From: Rhea pennata
Taxonomy: Eukaryota; Chordata; Aves; Rheiformes; Rheidae
DNA length: 64,000 nt
Reading direction: 5' to 3'
Assembly: GCF_028389875.1 (NCBI RefSeq)
Contig: NC_084672.1
Coordinates: 7,304,458 to 7,368,457 of the forward strand
Shown: positions 38,807 through 49,851 of the stretch, piece after piece
Position numbering within the stretch: the first letter of the stretch is position 1
How the letters are laid out: each line of letters opens with the position of its first letter
The notes under the pieces: generated by a model
Database searches by the model: none
The model's input: the letters and a program-made list of their open reading frames with translations, nothing else
What the model was told of the DNA's origin: nothing
Made by a program: the position numbers and the translations under genes

Positions 38807-39673
38807 TGATATACTTTTTGCCCTTACTGTTGCTGAACATTTAATGCTGTTCATAAATTACAAACACACATATAAAGTCAGTTAGCTGGAAGCAGTTTGA
38901 TATCCTCTCTCTGCCCACATATTTAAATGCCTAGATAAAAGTAAATTTTGCTAAAAAGGCATTGCACATGAGTAGCAAGTTATCAACTCTCTGTAATTGT
39001 GCCGATTGCGGAGCGTCCACTGCCAGCAATGGACAAGGACTCTGGGGAGATCAGCTACTCCACCAGCTGCATGGAAGCTACATCCAGCACTTGGTTTGAC
39101 ATGCCAGGTTATGTCTCCAACCGTCTGCATGTTCACAACAGTTTCAAAATACAAACAAAAAAGGAACTTTCTGATTAATGATGCTAACCCTTAAAACCCT
39201 TCTGACATTTACTCCACTGGAAGTGTATCTACTTTCCACTTCTGACTGGGGAAAACTCATCAAATGCAATGACTTTGTATTGTTTACCAAGAGGAATTTT
39301 TTAGAAAAGAAAAACACACATGCAATATAATAAGCCTGAGCCAATGCTTCTTAAAATCAGATGAAACTTTCCCCTTGATTTTGACCGCACAGGTTAAGAC
39401 TACAATTGCAAAGGCAAAGCCAAATGTGCTCCTGTGTGGCTGCATCTTGAGAATTTGAATGAAAATTTCAGAGGTGCTCAATGCTGGCCAATCTTTGCTC
39501 CTATAACCCAGTCTTCCATGGAAATGCAAATATATAGGGCAAAATACAGTCTCTAGGTGGAAAGATTATTCAACTTTCTTCACAAGGCTTCCACTGAAGT
39601 TAGTGGAATTTCTCAGGTGAAAAAATATCAGTTGCAGGTTGCAGGTTTAAGGTCAGTATCCCTTCATCTTGTA

Positions 39674-39809
39674 TACACACACGCACGCACGCACACACAC
39701 TTTAAAGAAAACATCCACCACATAATTTCTAGATTGCAAATGATATATATATATATATATCTTTAAAAACTGAAGAGAACATAAACAGTCTCTCCATATA
39801 TATATATAT
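39674..39809. repeat. CA/CG and AT microsatellite cluster
   Basis: An imperfect ACAC/ACGC repeat (39674-39700), then (AT)9 at 39743-39760 and a second AT tract at about 39795-39809. All three fall within the probable SLCO3A1 3' UTR. Confidence 0.93.
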
Positions 39810-40925
39810 TTACTGAGTCACATATAATATGAAAAAACTATATTATGTAAATCATCATATTATCTATAATTCTCCAACTGGCAATTATTTTTGTATAGAC
39901 ACAGTGCATTCACTCTCTCTTTTAAAAACATAGTATGTGTCCTCATTGGCTCGGTAGCATATTAGAATGAAGGCGTATGGATAAAAAAAGCAGAGGATTA
40001 AACGAACCCCTTGAGTCACATTATGTTTGGGTGAATTAAACAGGACTTTTCCCCAAACTAGCATAAATAAATCCCCCTCCCCAGAAAAGTGTCAGCGATT
40101 TAAGGGTTAACATAAACTTGAAAATAATTAATTAAAAAAAATCTTATTAGAGGACTACACAGACAAATATTTGGAATTCATCCCCCTTTAAAATTGACAG
40201 CACGTTTGGCAAGTGTGAGCAAATGTCTTGAACTTTACTGGGTCTGAAAGATCTGAGCACAGCTGTTCACAGACAACTAGGAAGCTGCGATCTGCAAATA
40301 TGCCTTGGCTGGAAGGATTTGGTAACTCAGACCGCATCGCTCGCTACCTGGAGGGTTTCCAGCAGCTTTAAAGGTATTTAACGCGGACTCCTGGCTGGTG
40401 ACAGTGTGACTGATTGAACGACTCTAGCGCCCTCCCCTCTTTGCCATCATTGAGGGAGCGCGTTGGGTTTGAGCAGCGCCCAGACCAGCTAACCCGTCCG
40501 CCCACGTTGCTGCACCTATCCCCAGGACACGCAGCACTGCTAACACCTATTTCAGCGTTGCCTTTGTCATCTTCTTTCTTTACGCCTCTTGCCCAAGCCT
40601 GTCCATTCGCTGAGCTCTCCGACGAACCTCTCTCTCTGCTGCTACTGATGCTCTCCAGCTGTTTCCATCTCAGAAGCTTCTACTATCATCAAATGGGCTG
40701 GAACCCAGCCACAGCTGTGTTGTGTTTTCTCTATCACCCCCCAAGATTTCAAAAGTGATCCCATTAAAAGAGGAGGTTGTTCTGAATCCTGGCTGGATCT
40801 GATTTTGAGAAAAAGACAAAGTTTCCTGTGTTGCCATTGTTTTGCAATTATATTCCTTCATTCTCACTCTGTTTTCTTTAAAAAGGACCCTTACATTATT
40901 AACGCAGTTCATCCATCCATAGTCA

Positions 40926-41305
40926 CTATAAAACAGACTCCATATTTTCACACCACTCATGATCTTCAAGGTTATAGATAAATTTTGTCCTGTGCGATTG
41001 ATTTTGGGGCACTGAGTCCCGCCCCAGATTGTCTAGGGTGAGAGTAGAGGCAAAAAACTCACTAGTGCTGAGACCACCTTCGTGGTTCTTGATGTATCTT
41101 TTATAGTTTTTCCTCAAGCACTGCCAGGTGGTTGTATACAAGATGAATGCAAAAGACTTCAGGGCTATAGCAATACTAACATACAGGTATCTATAGACCA
41201 CATTGTCATACAGCGCACAGGCTCCTTGTTCGCCACAAAACGTGCTCCAAAACAGACACGTGGAATCAATTCCAGCCCCAAAGATCAGCGGAGGTGGGAT
41301 AAAAC
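40926..41305 (-). CDS. SLCO3A1: SLCO3A1 last coding exon: segments 11-12, cytoplasmic tail and stop
   Basis: The terminal coding exon begins after CTTGACAG at 41306. It completes a Gly codon and reads FIPPPLIFGAGIDSTCLFW (end of segment 11), a short cysteine-containing extracellular loop, VVYRYLYVSIAIALKSFAF (segment 12) and a hydrophilic cytoplasmic tail of about 70 residues. The stop TAG is at 40928-40926. The tail ends ENMESVL. The last residues (Ser at -2, hydrophobic Leu at 0) fit a class I PDZ-binding motif; this is an inference from the motif, not shown here. The tail is well conserved with the mammalian long isoform, including the LSTSEFFASTLTLDNLGRD stretch. Mammals also make a splice variant with a different C-terminus; I did not find a clear equivalent exon in the 5.3 kb intron upstream. 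Confidence 0.96.
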
Positions 41306-44300
41306 CTGTCAAGATAAAAGAGACAAATCGTGCTTTTATGATCTTTATGATAAAGAGAGGACGTGATTGTAGTGAATGGAAAGAGAGAATATTTTATCAA
41401 GGTTAATGGTCCCAGACGGAGCCTGTGATTCTCTCTAACTTTTCAAGCTCTAAATCAACCTAAATAAAATTTGTGCATATAAGTTTTTTTAGCTTCAACA
41501 TTTATCGAACTGATTCCTCCCTAAATCACAAATGCAGGGAGGATTTTACCCAAGTTTAAGTGGATTTTATTAAGCTTCTGGTTTGTCTTCTGAGACTGGG
41601 TGGAGGGGTAAATTAAAATGAGGGAGGAGAGCCTTGCAGCTTCTTATCTGGTTAGATGCTGGAAGCTCTGCTCTCTGGGGTGTTCACTTGTAGGATGCCA
41701 CAGGACTCCAGAGTATGAAATCTGCTGTGGCATTGAAATCTAGTTTTTGACTCTTCCTTGACACAGAAAAATGCTTTCTCAGGATTTAAGAAAAAGAAAC
41801 AATACCCTCCAACATATACCGAAGATTAAGGCTGAAAGGAAGCAAAACTTTTATTGTGCCATTAAATGAAATATCGCAACAGGATTCTCCTACAATCATT
41901 GCAGTTAACTGCCGATGAGCATTTCTCAATCATAGTTTGCAAGAGAGCTACAATCTTAAAGCAATCATTCTGATCTCATTAACCAATAAAGGCAATGTTT
42001 TTCTTCTCTGCTTTTTTTCATCCCATAGGAATATGCAGAGGCCCCCAATTTCATATCTTGATTATCTGCAAATCAAGATGCTTCACCCTGGAAAGAGCCA
42101 TGCCCACTTGCAAATGAGCATGGGTCGGCCATGCATGTTCCAGCTTTGGACTCGCCTGCCAGCACACGTGCACTGAGCATGCAGCACCCAGATGTCGATA
42201 TTCTACATAATGCAAACCATTTCCCTTCCTTTTGCTATATTTATGGGGGAGGCTGGAAGCAAATAAATACCAGGAAAAAAAGAAAGATCAATAAAATCAC
42301 TGCTGTAGGTTAAGAGAAGCAGCGAAGGAGAGCACCTCTTCTAATGGAACTGAACAGCAGGTGGGCACAACGTACTGTCCCGAGCTGGGACTTGGCAGCA
42401 TCACTCCATTACTAGGGACAGTGAGACTGTGACTCTAAAAATACATATGTAGACAAACAGACACAAAGGCTGCAGTATCTAGGCAGAAGAGTGTTGAATT
42501 TAGGATCAAGTTTCATCATTAACCTGGATTTTCAGGCTTAAATAAGATACCTTCCTTTAACTTGTCATGAATGTCACCGTTTGGCTCATGACAATATATC
42601 CTAGGCCTACAAATAAATTGGTTGTCTTCACTGTTGCCTGTGGGAACTGAGATGTCTTTATTTTATTTTGCTGATGACTAGAACTCTTCAGATTTTTTTG
42701 ATCTTCCTTATAGGCTAATAAACGCATGAATTAGGAAAGTCTATATAGGCTCCTGGTATTCATTTTGACCACTTAATAGCATGAAAGTGGTAAATAAAAA
42801 TAAGCAATACAAAAAAAAATGTTCTTTCTTTTAGAAACACTTGTTCTAGTCATTACATTTAAAACTTGATTATGTTCTGAAAAAAATCACAGTGCACAGC
42901 TCCTTGTTTCAGTGATTTCTGGACCGAGCTGGGTCTGTTAACAAGCTTTAAAAAAATTCTTAACCTGCAGACAACTGCAAAGTCATCCTGGGATTTAAAA
43001 ATTCAGTGGGGCTCTTGCCAGCAGCAAGCAAACAGATTGTGCTGCTGATACAAGAGTCAGCAAGGGATCCAGTTTATGTGACCAGTACTGTACTGGCTCT
43101 GGACGCCCCTTATGGGGGTAACAGCTAGATGTGGAAGTGACTGAGGAACCACGAGCTACCTACCTTCTGCACTATGGGAAAGCTGCATTTGGATCATACT
43201 TTTGAGGTTTGGGCTCATGCTTAATAACACGTTGAGAGGACTTGATAAAAGGCTTCAGAGATACATAAGCTGAACTACAGAGACAGCCATCATCCACATC
43301 TCCTGCTGGCTTCAGCTGGTTTTCTAGGTTCTCAAGATAATTTGGTCTCCACATTTTGGATTGATGCTGACCAATGCATCAGGTTTAGGTCAACCTGGCT
43401 ATGCAGACTGCATCATTTTTCAAGTCTCTGGCACACTTGAAGAGCTCACCTCCATGCTGACGGAAGTAATGAAAAGCAATACAGCTTGAACTGATGCATC
43501 AGGCACAAAAGCAGCAGAGCCTGTGCTAACCTGAGCATTGCCATGAAAAATCCAGGTTATATTTTCCCACAGAAACTTGAAGTTGTTTCTCATAAGACTT
43601 GAGGAAAGACCTGTTTCATTGACCTTCAAAGCCACACCTATGTGGATGCAGGCACAGATGTGGAGACATTAAAGAAAAATGCATGAAAAACTTCTCTTTA
43701 GCAGTAAGTGTTAAATCTCATTTTCATCAGGGGAATGGACAAGAGATTCATAGGAGTGACTCAGTACCTAGAGCCTCTGAAACACGGGAGTTGTGAGGCT
43801 GCTGGCACTGGAGACTGGAAAATCCTTCTGAGGGAGATACCACATCTTCATCATTTGGAAGAACAGAAGCAAAGGAAGGTGGGCTTGTAGGAAAAAACAG
43901 AGGACCTCCACTGGTAAAGCAAAGGGTATTCCAGGATTCACTGTAAACACTATTTGGAAAAGCAAGCATCCAGTTTCTTACAACACGTATAAAACCCTTT
44001 GCCATTCTAGACATGAACTGTCATTGCTGACAATCCCTGGTACAGTCAGATTGGAGCTATCACGGATGTTTGTCTTGTGCTACTTGCAAAAGTCATTCCT
44101 CAGATGGGCTTGAACTTTACATTTCTGATCCAGTTCAGAACTTGCCCAGATTCTGGAAACAGTCAGACAGAAATTTCTGGCTTCACATCTTTTTAGCCAT
44201 AGCTTTCTATGTAGATGTGAGATGTTATAGGAAAAGAACGTCCGAATCAACATCTCCTGCACAGTAGTTGCTGCTTTCAAAACCCTTAGGCTCTGACAGT

Positions 44301-46613
44301 GTTGCTTTACATTCTTCTCTGAGAAACTACAGTAATACTTTTATATGGAGACACTATTACGTTGCTTTCTTGTAGCAAAATTCCTATGGAATGAGATAAT
44401 ATATCCAGGAAGATACCAGGAGAATTCAGTTTGTTTCATGTTACAGTGAATATTAAAGAGATTCAATCACGCTTTATCTCATATTGCGAAATGTTACAAA
44501 AATTTCTGCTATATACATATATTTCATTGCAGAAACTGCACCGTGTACAAAAAAGCTGCCTCTTTCTTACTGATTACACCTCCGGGTCTCATAGCTCCTA
44601 TTTTTAATACTCTCCTTTGGTTCAAGAAGCAGCTATTATCACTCTCTTCTTAACTCAAAGCTTAAAGGTGATCTCAAAAGCTTTCAAAATAAATCAGTAA
44701 AGCTAATCTCAAACTTCAGATTGTTAATAGCAAATTTTGGATACCTGCACTTGTGCTAAATAATGCCTTTCTCCTCATTTTCTATGAGTTTTAGCTATGT
44801 TGCTGATGTGCTCCAGGATGTATTCTCTTATTTCATGGGAGTTCTCTAGTAACAGAGCAACGTATCTAAATCCTTACTATGGCTTCTTTATTGGCAGAAA
44901 AGAAAGGGTCTATTCAACCTAAGCATACCTACCTGAGCCTAGTTTTAGTGGAATTCAAGACGCAGCTATCTCAGAAGGTTTCTCTCTTTTAAAATGAAAA
45001 GAGGAAAGAGAGAAGAACTTCACCCTTCAGTAATTTTTCACATGGAAGCAAGACCACACAGCCATTCTCCCTGCACACTTGCCTTTTGACACTCGCATTC
45101 AGCCAGCTGAAGACAGGCCAAAACCCAAGTGTGGCATGGACAGCAAAAGAAAAAGCTGTCTTTGTAAGGATTGAACTAGAGCTGACTAAAGTCAACCCAG
45201 AAACTTCCCTTAGAGTTATCCAGGCTTTGGATAAGATCGCTTACTTACACTGAGCTTTTGGTATGAACGCAGCTACTTCATTAAAAGCAAAAATAATCTG
45301 ATCGGCTTTAATGTAACCTCGACTGGAACCCTGTGGGCATGCCATCCACGTTGTCAGCTAACGGAGGAACAAGGTGGTGCAACACAAATAAGATCGCTTA
45401 TTCAAGGCAACATGTGACACTGTGAGACTTTTGGTTTCCTTCCCTTCTTTCCTTCTAAACCAGAAAACATTAGTTCCAGAAAAGACCATACAGACAGTTG
45501 TTTAGCAAAGAAGGAACAGTCAGCCAAGTCCTAGAGCAGCACTTGCAAAAGCAGGATTTCAGTCTTCCTGATTGATAAAATCTTCCTCATGCAGCAACTT
45601 CGTGCATGGGCCACAAGAGAAATCCCACTCCCTGATGTGCTCAGTGGGATTGGTACTGGACTAGATGCCTTGCTCACAGTGCTGTGCTTTGCTCCATTCT
45701 GGGCAACGGTACCTTCCTCTCCAGCTCAACCCTTTGAGATCAGTGGGGGTGCACAGAGAACATGCTACCTGTGCCCTGCCACCGCAGGGGACAAAATGTG
45801 GCTCAAGAGCAAAATAGGTGTCCACACCTCACCACGCAGACACTACGGGCACAAAAGGGATCCACACCATGGTGGATCAGAGCAAATTTTGTGCTGAATC
45901 ATTGAGGAAAAGGAACTGAAATATAGGAGCTTTGAAGTAGGAGCCATTCCTTCAAAAGAGTGGGGAAGGGACAAAGAAAAAGAAATAAGAAGTAGATGAA
46001 CAATCGCCAGGGATCCAGTGTTCCTTTTCATTCAGATACAAGAAACATATACTCATCCAGATGAATGGCCCTATGTATTTAATGGGATATTAACTCACAG
46101 GAGAGTGCAAGGACACAGTCTGCTTCATTTCATGGTTTTCCTTTCTGAGAGATCAGAAGGAAGTGATGAACACAGTGTTTTAACATAGGTCCTATCCCTC
46201 AAATGAGAGTGAAAATATGTATTGCTCTACTTTAGCAATAAACAATAAAGGAGTAATTTTGCAAACTGCTGACACGTTAATAACAACTATAGGAGAGTAA
46301 CTGGTTGTGTGGCACAAATGGTCACTTCTCGAGCAGCAGCTCTTTTTTTTTTTTTTCCATTAGCACAATTCAAATGCCAGGAAAAGCACATGCCTGCCTT
46401 TTTCTCTGGAAGCCTTGACATGATACTCTTCAGAGAGAGGTCTCAGATGCTGTTGCATCAGACCCCACTCATAACAGCTAGAGCATCTGACAGAAGGTAG
46501 AGTAGGTTTGCACAAAGTAGAAATCCATGTCACAGGTAGACACACACTAAAAATACAGTTCTCTGTGGCGGAGGAAAGGGTGGGAGGGAAGGACAAGAGA
46601 TTTTTGCACCTAC
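41306..46613 (-). other. SLCO3A1: SLCO3A1 last intron
   Basis: A 5.3 kb intron with GTAGGT donor and CAG acceptor on the minus strand. It contains a T14 run (46343-46356), a conserved-looking block near 41.93-42.26 kb and a minus-strand stretch with few stops at 43.17-44.28 kb (see findings). No interspersed repeat was recognised. Confidence 0.85.
46343..46356. repeat. T14 homopolymer
   Basis: A run of 14 T within the last SLCO3A1 intron. Confidence 0.94.
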
Positions 46614-46678
46614 CTAGCAAACGGAGAAGCAGGAAAAGCACCCCCAAAGCATAAGACTTGAGTTCGGGGCTCACGGTT
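46614..46678 (-). CDS. SLCO3A1: SLCO3A1 short coding exon, start of membrane segment 11
   Basis: This 65 bp exon completes an Arg codon and encodes TVSPELKSYALGVLFLLLRL-Leu, ending with the first base of a Gly codon. Thr-Val-Ser-Pro-Glu-Leu-Lys-Ser is the short intracellular turn between segments 10 and 11, and the Leu-rich run starts segment 11. The acceptor is CCCCCTACAG before 46678. The donor is GTAGGT beginning at 46613. A second GT lies four bases further on, but only the first keeps the frame with the next exon. Phase is 1 + 21 codons + 1, consistent with both neighbours. Confidence 0.94.
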
Positions 46679-49675
46679 CTGTAGGGGGAGAGAGGTAAAG
46701 AGTGAAATCGACTCTCAGTGCTCTGCTTTGATTAACACCCCCTTGGTGATTCTTCGCTGTCAGCTGGGATGCCACCACCACCTCTTCAAAAAGTCATTCA
46801 TGGGGTTTTTCTTCTCCCTTCGGCTGAACTGCCTATAGACCCAAAAGTAATTGCAACTCTGGCCATGTGATAGGTTCAGGATTTTAGCTAAGTCATTAAT
46901 AACAGCAGTTAATCTTGTCATTGGAAGGGGAAAGATGAAATTCCCAACCTGGTAAATCATCATTTACAAATTCCCTACAATACCTACTAGGCTCCAGATG
47001 TTGTGATTTGATGGGAGAGAAATCTTTGTGTTGTGAGACGTCTCAGACTAACGGGAATAAGAGAGGGAAAGGAGGACGGTGGACTAAAAAGTTCCGTCAG
47101 CCTATTAAATCAAGCCTCCTAGTGAGGATGTGTTCGTGAAGACCAGTTTCATGAGACACAGTAACATCTGAATCTGTTTTATACGGGAAAGGCAACGGTC
47201 ACATCGCCTTTTGCTACAAATAGAACCCATTCTATCTCATTATCATTAATCTTCAAAGGTGCTTTAAAAAATCACTCACAGCTTTCTGATGTACTTAGCT
47301 CAAGGATGCTATTGGCTAAAGCCAGCCTCTTGGGATAGGGTCTGTAAAGCCTTTGGCATTTCAGAAATCATTACTTTGCTCTGAAGTCTTATTCTCTGTC
47401 CCACAGTATATAAAGGCTGGGAAAGCAGAATAGTGATCCCTGTATGACCGGGTTCAGCACACAGAGAAACCTAAAGGCATCAGCTGCTTCTTCCATTATG
47501 TCTTTACAGGGGTGCTGTAGTCAGCAATACAGGTGACACCCATGAAGGAAGTGGTGCTCCATGGTATAAGAACACTGGAGGGGAATCGGACAGTATTAAT
47601 AAAACTGCCAAAGAAAATAATCATTTTTAAGTTAAGAGGACTCATTTACGCCATCCAGCTTAATCTCACACACTACAGGGGTCATATAATATCATACCAT
47701 GATTCCTGCATGAAGCCTGTGACTTCTGGCTGAATTACAACAAGGTTTTCAGGTAGACCCCCATGCTCTATAGAAAGACTTCATACTATGAAATATCTAC
47801 ACTTGGAAAAATGTTCCAATGGTTAAGGGTTTGGCTCAAATCAGATCCTACAGTAGGGTGGGAAGTGAAGAAATCAGAAGGAATATTAAAGTTTTTTTTA
47901 ATGGAAAAAATAGATTATCACGTGAAGCTTTCACGGTGGGTTTTCAATCAGTGGTAGTGTCTATTCATCCATTTTTATTTAAGATGAATTCCCATACATT
48001 AGGGTAAAGTTGCCACCTGGTGACATCCCCTTTTCTCACTAACTGCAGCAGTGAACAAACGATGCTCATAGACAAGATATTTAATTGTAGACACTGAAGC
48101 GGGGGCAAATGAATTTCACAATGAATGTTCAAAACGTTCAGGGTATGGACATGCATTGGTTTCTGCCCACATGACAGAAAACTACTTCATTTTGGATGCT
48201 GGATGAACAATACCAGAAAGAGGTATTGCCTTAGGGCAGGAGAGGGTCAAACCTCTTGAATTCTACTCTCCACTGCAGCTCTACCAGCCCATCCTTTTTG
48301 CAGCATCACCACTAGGTAATCAGTTACATCTGACAAAAGTGGTTTCAGTGCAAAACCTGAGCTGCTTCTGCTGTCTCAACTGCACACCAGCATGCAGAAA
48401 AGCTACCAGCCCTGGTGTTACTCTTGCTGGCCAGGCGAGGGGAAGGCACCTCCGTGCTGAGCATCACTACTTGGCTCATTTCAACCTCTGTGTGAGGGAT
48501 GACGATGTCCCTTTTCACTGCCAGCGCACACTCATATGCCTACACTTGCTTTCAGAAATGCTTTATCCAAGACAGTGGTTGTTTGGAGAATATGAGGTGA
48601 TACATGGCAAACAGCCCTTCCCTGTGTGTTTTAATTGTTATCTGTGATTCTAAGGGAAGGATAGTTATCAGTTTGGATGTAGGAATTGTTTATTTCCAAC
48701 AGCTGTGAGTTGAGTGTTTGTAATGCTCCTTCTCTTCTTTCACTCCCTGTGTTCTCCTTTCTAGCTGGTGACTAGCTAATCTCATTTGAAGTCACATACT
48801 AAGATGAGTCCATTCTGGATCCTACAGGTGCTGGTAATTTCCTTGCACAAAGAACCCTTCAAATCTCAAATTACATTTGCCACAATATTTAACATTAGAA
48901 ATTTGATTTCCCTTTAGCAACCGTAGATGCAAAGAGAGAAATGAACTAGTAGGTTGAATATTTCATTTTTTGTCCTGCAGGGAGACATGCCTTCATAGAG
49001 CTGTTCTGTCCAAGACCCACTCAAGAGTGTTTCTAATACAGGCCTTATTGATTGAATTTTGTTGGAATTTTCCAGGCTGCAGAATGGATCTGTTATTTGT
49101 GCCTCTGGTTATTATTCTCAGTAAGTGACAGCCTGGACAGATAAGTAATTCTGCATAAACCTGGGCTTAGATATTTACATATTTCATAGGGTGAAGTTTT
49201 CCATGTGTCTGGAAATAACACAAGGTCACTCATTTGAATAAAATACTTTTGTCCACCTATTCATTTTGGCTCAGCTCAGAGATGTCCTTCATACCTTCAA
49301 GTTCCCTCTGTTTTTTTGGGCTAGGCCTAAGTTAAACATCTAGCCATTGGTGTATTGACCCAAGACAGCCATAGATGCTTATTTGCTGAGGAGGTTCAGA
49401 CTCTTTGGAAGATACAAGCAGTTCTTTCAAGGTGTCTCCACCAAGTTTTTAGTACAAGGCCTGATTTTCTAAAAGACGGAGCTTCCACCCAAGACAAAGT
49501 TAACTATCTGGGGACAGCCAGTGCAGCCAAATATGCTGGAGCCGGGAGCTGTGCAAGGTCCCGGCTCTCCACAGCTCCAATCAGCACCTCACACCTTGTA
49601 CAGCATCCTGGCCTCACTTGTACCGCCAGTAATGAGCCTTTCCACCAGCCTGCAACCACCTGCCATCACCCTTAC
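46679..49675 (-). other. SLCO3A1: SLCO3A1 intron
   Basis: A 3.0 kb intron between the segment 10 exon and the short segment 11 exon, with a GTAAGG donor. No repeat family is recognised. The plus strand carries a signal-peptide-like mini-exon candidate at 49076-49120 (see findings). Confidence 0.85.
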
Positions 49676-49851
49676 CTGATGAGTATGATAACTGATGGCG
49701 TCTGCGCCATGGCCCCAATCATGCTGCAAACGCACATCACACAGAGGAATGTAAGGAAGGCCTCTTCGCAGCCAGGGCTGGGGCATTTTCCAGGAACGAC
49801 TGTAGCATTTTCAGCTGGGAGTGAGCTGAGGCATGAGCAGCTGCTGAGATT
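49676..49851 (-). CDS. SLCO3A1: SLCO3A1 coding exon, end of loop 5 and membrane segment 10
   Basis: The exon opens with Asn-Leu-Ser-Ser-Cys-Ser-Cys, giving two further loop cysteines and a glycosylation sequon. It continues LPAENATVVPGKCPSPGCEE, with a second sequon (NAT) and the last two of the ten conserved loop cysteines, then enters segment 10 (AFLTFLCVMCVC and the following residues to about 220). It ends SVIILI plus two bases of an Arg codon. The acceptor is CTTTTGCAG before 49851 and the donor GTAAGG begins at 49675. The length of 176 bp is 58 codons plus 2. Adjacent introns are 5.4 kb upstream and 3.0 kb downstream. On the opposite strand the exon lies inside a 202-codon open frame, which I treat as a shadow. 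Confidence 0.95.

Larger units (their letters stand above)
38785..40925 (-). other. SLCO3A1: Probable SLCO3A1 3' UTR
   Basis: The sequence after the stop codon on the minus strand has no further coding potential. The first canonical AATAAA I found downstream is at 38806-38801, which gives a 3' UTR of about 2.1 kb. That would fit a transcript of ordinary size for this gene. The region contains UG-rich and UA-rich microsatellites near 39.7-39.8 kb and a CpG-dense stretch at 40.33-40.64 kb. The end point is inferred from the signal alone; longer or shorter forms are possible. Confidence 0.45.

Noticed and set aside
40414..40758. A 114-codon plus-strand open frame in the SLCO3A1 3' UTR.
   Set aside because: It begins at TTG rather than ATG and overlaps the CpG-rich patch; no domain is seen.
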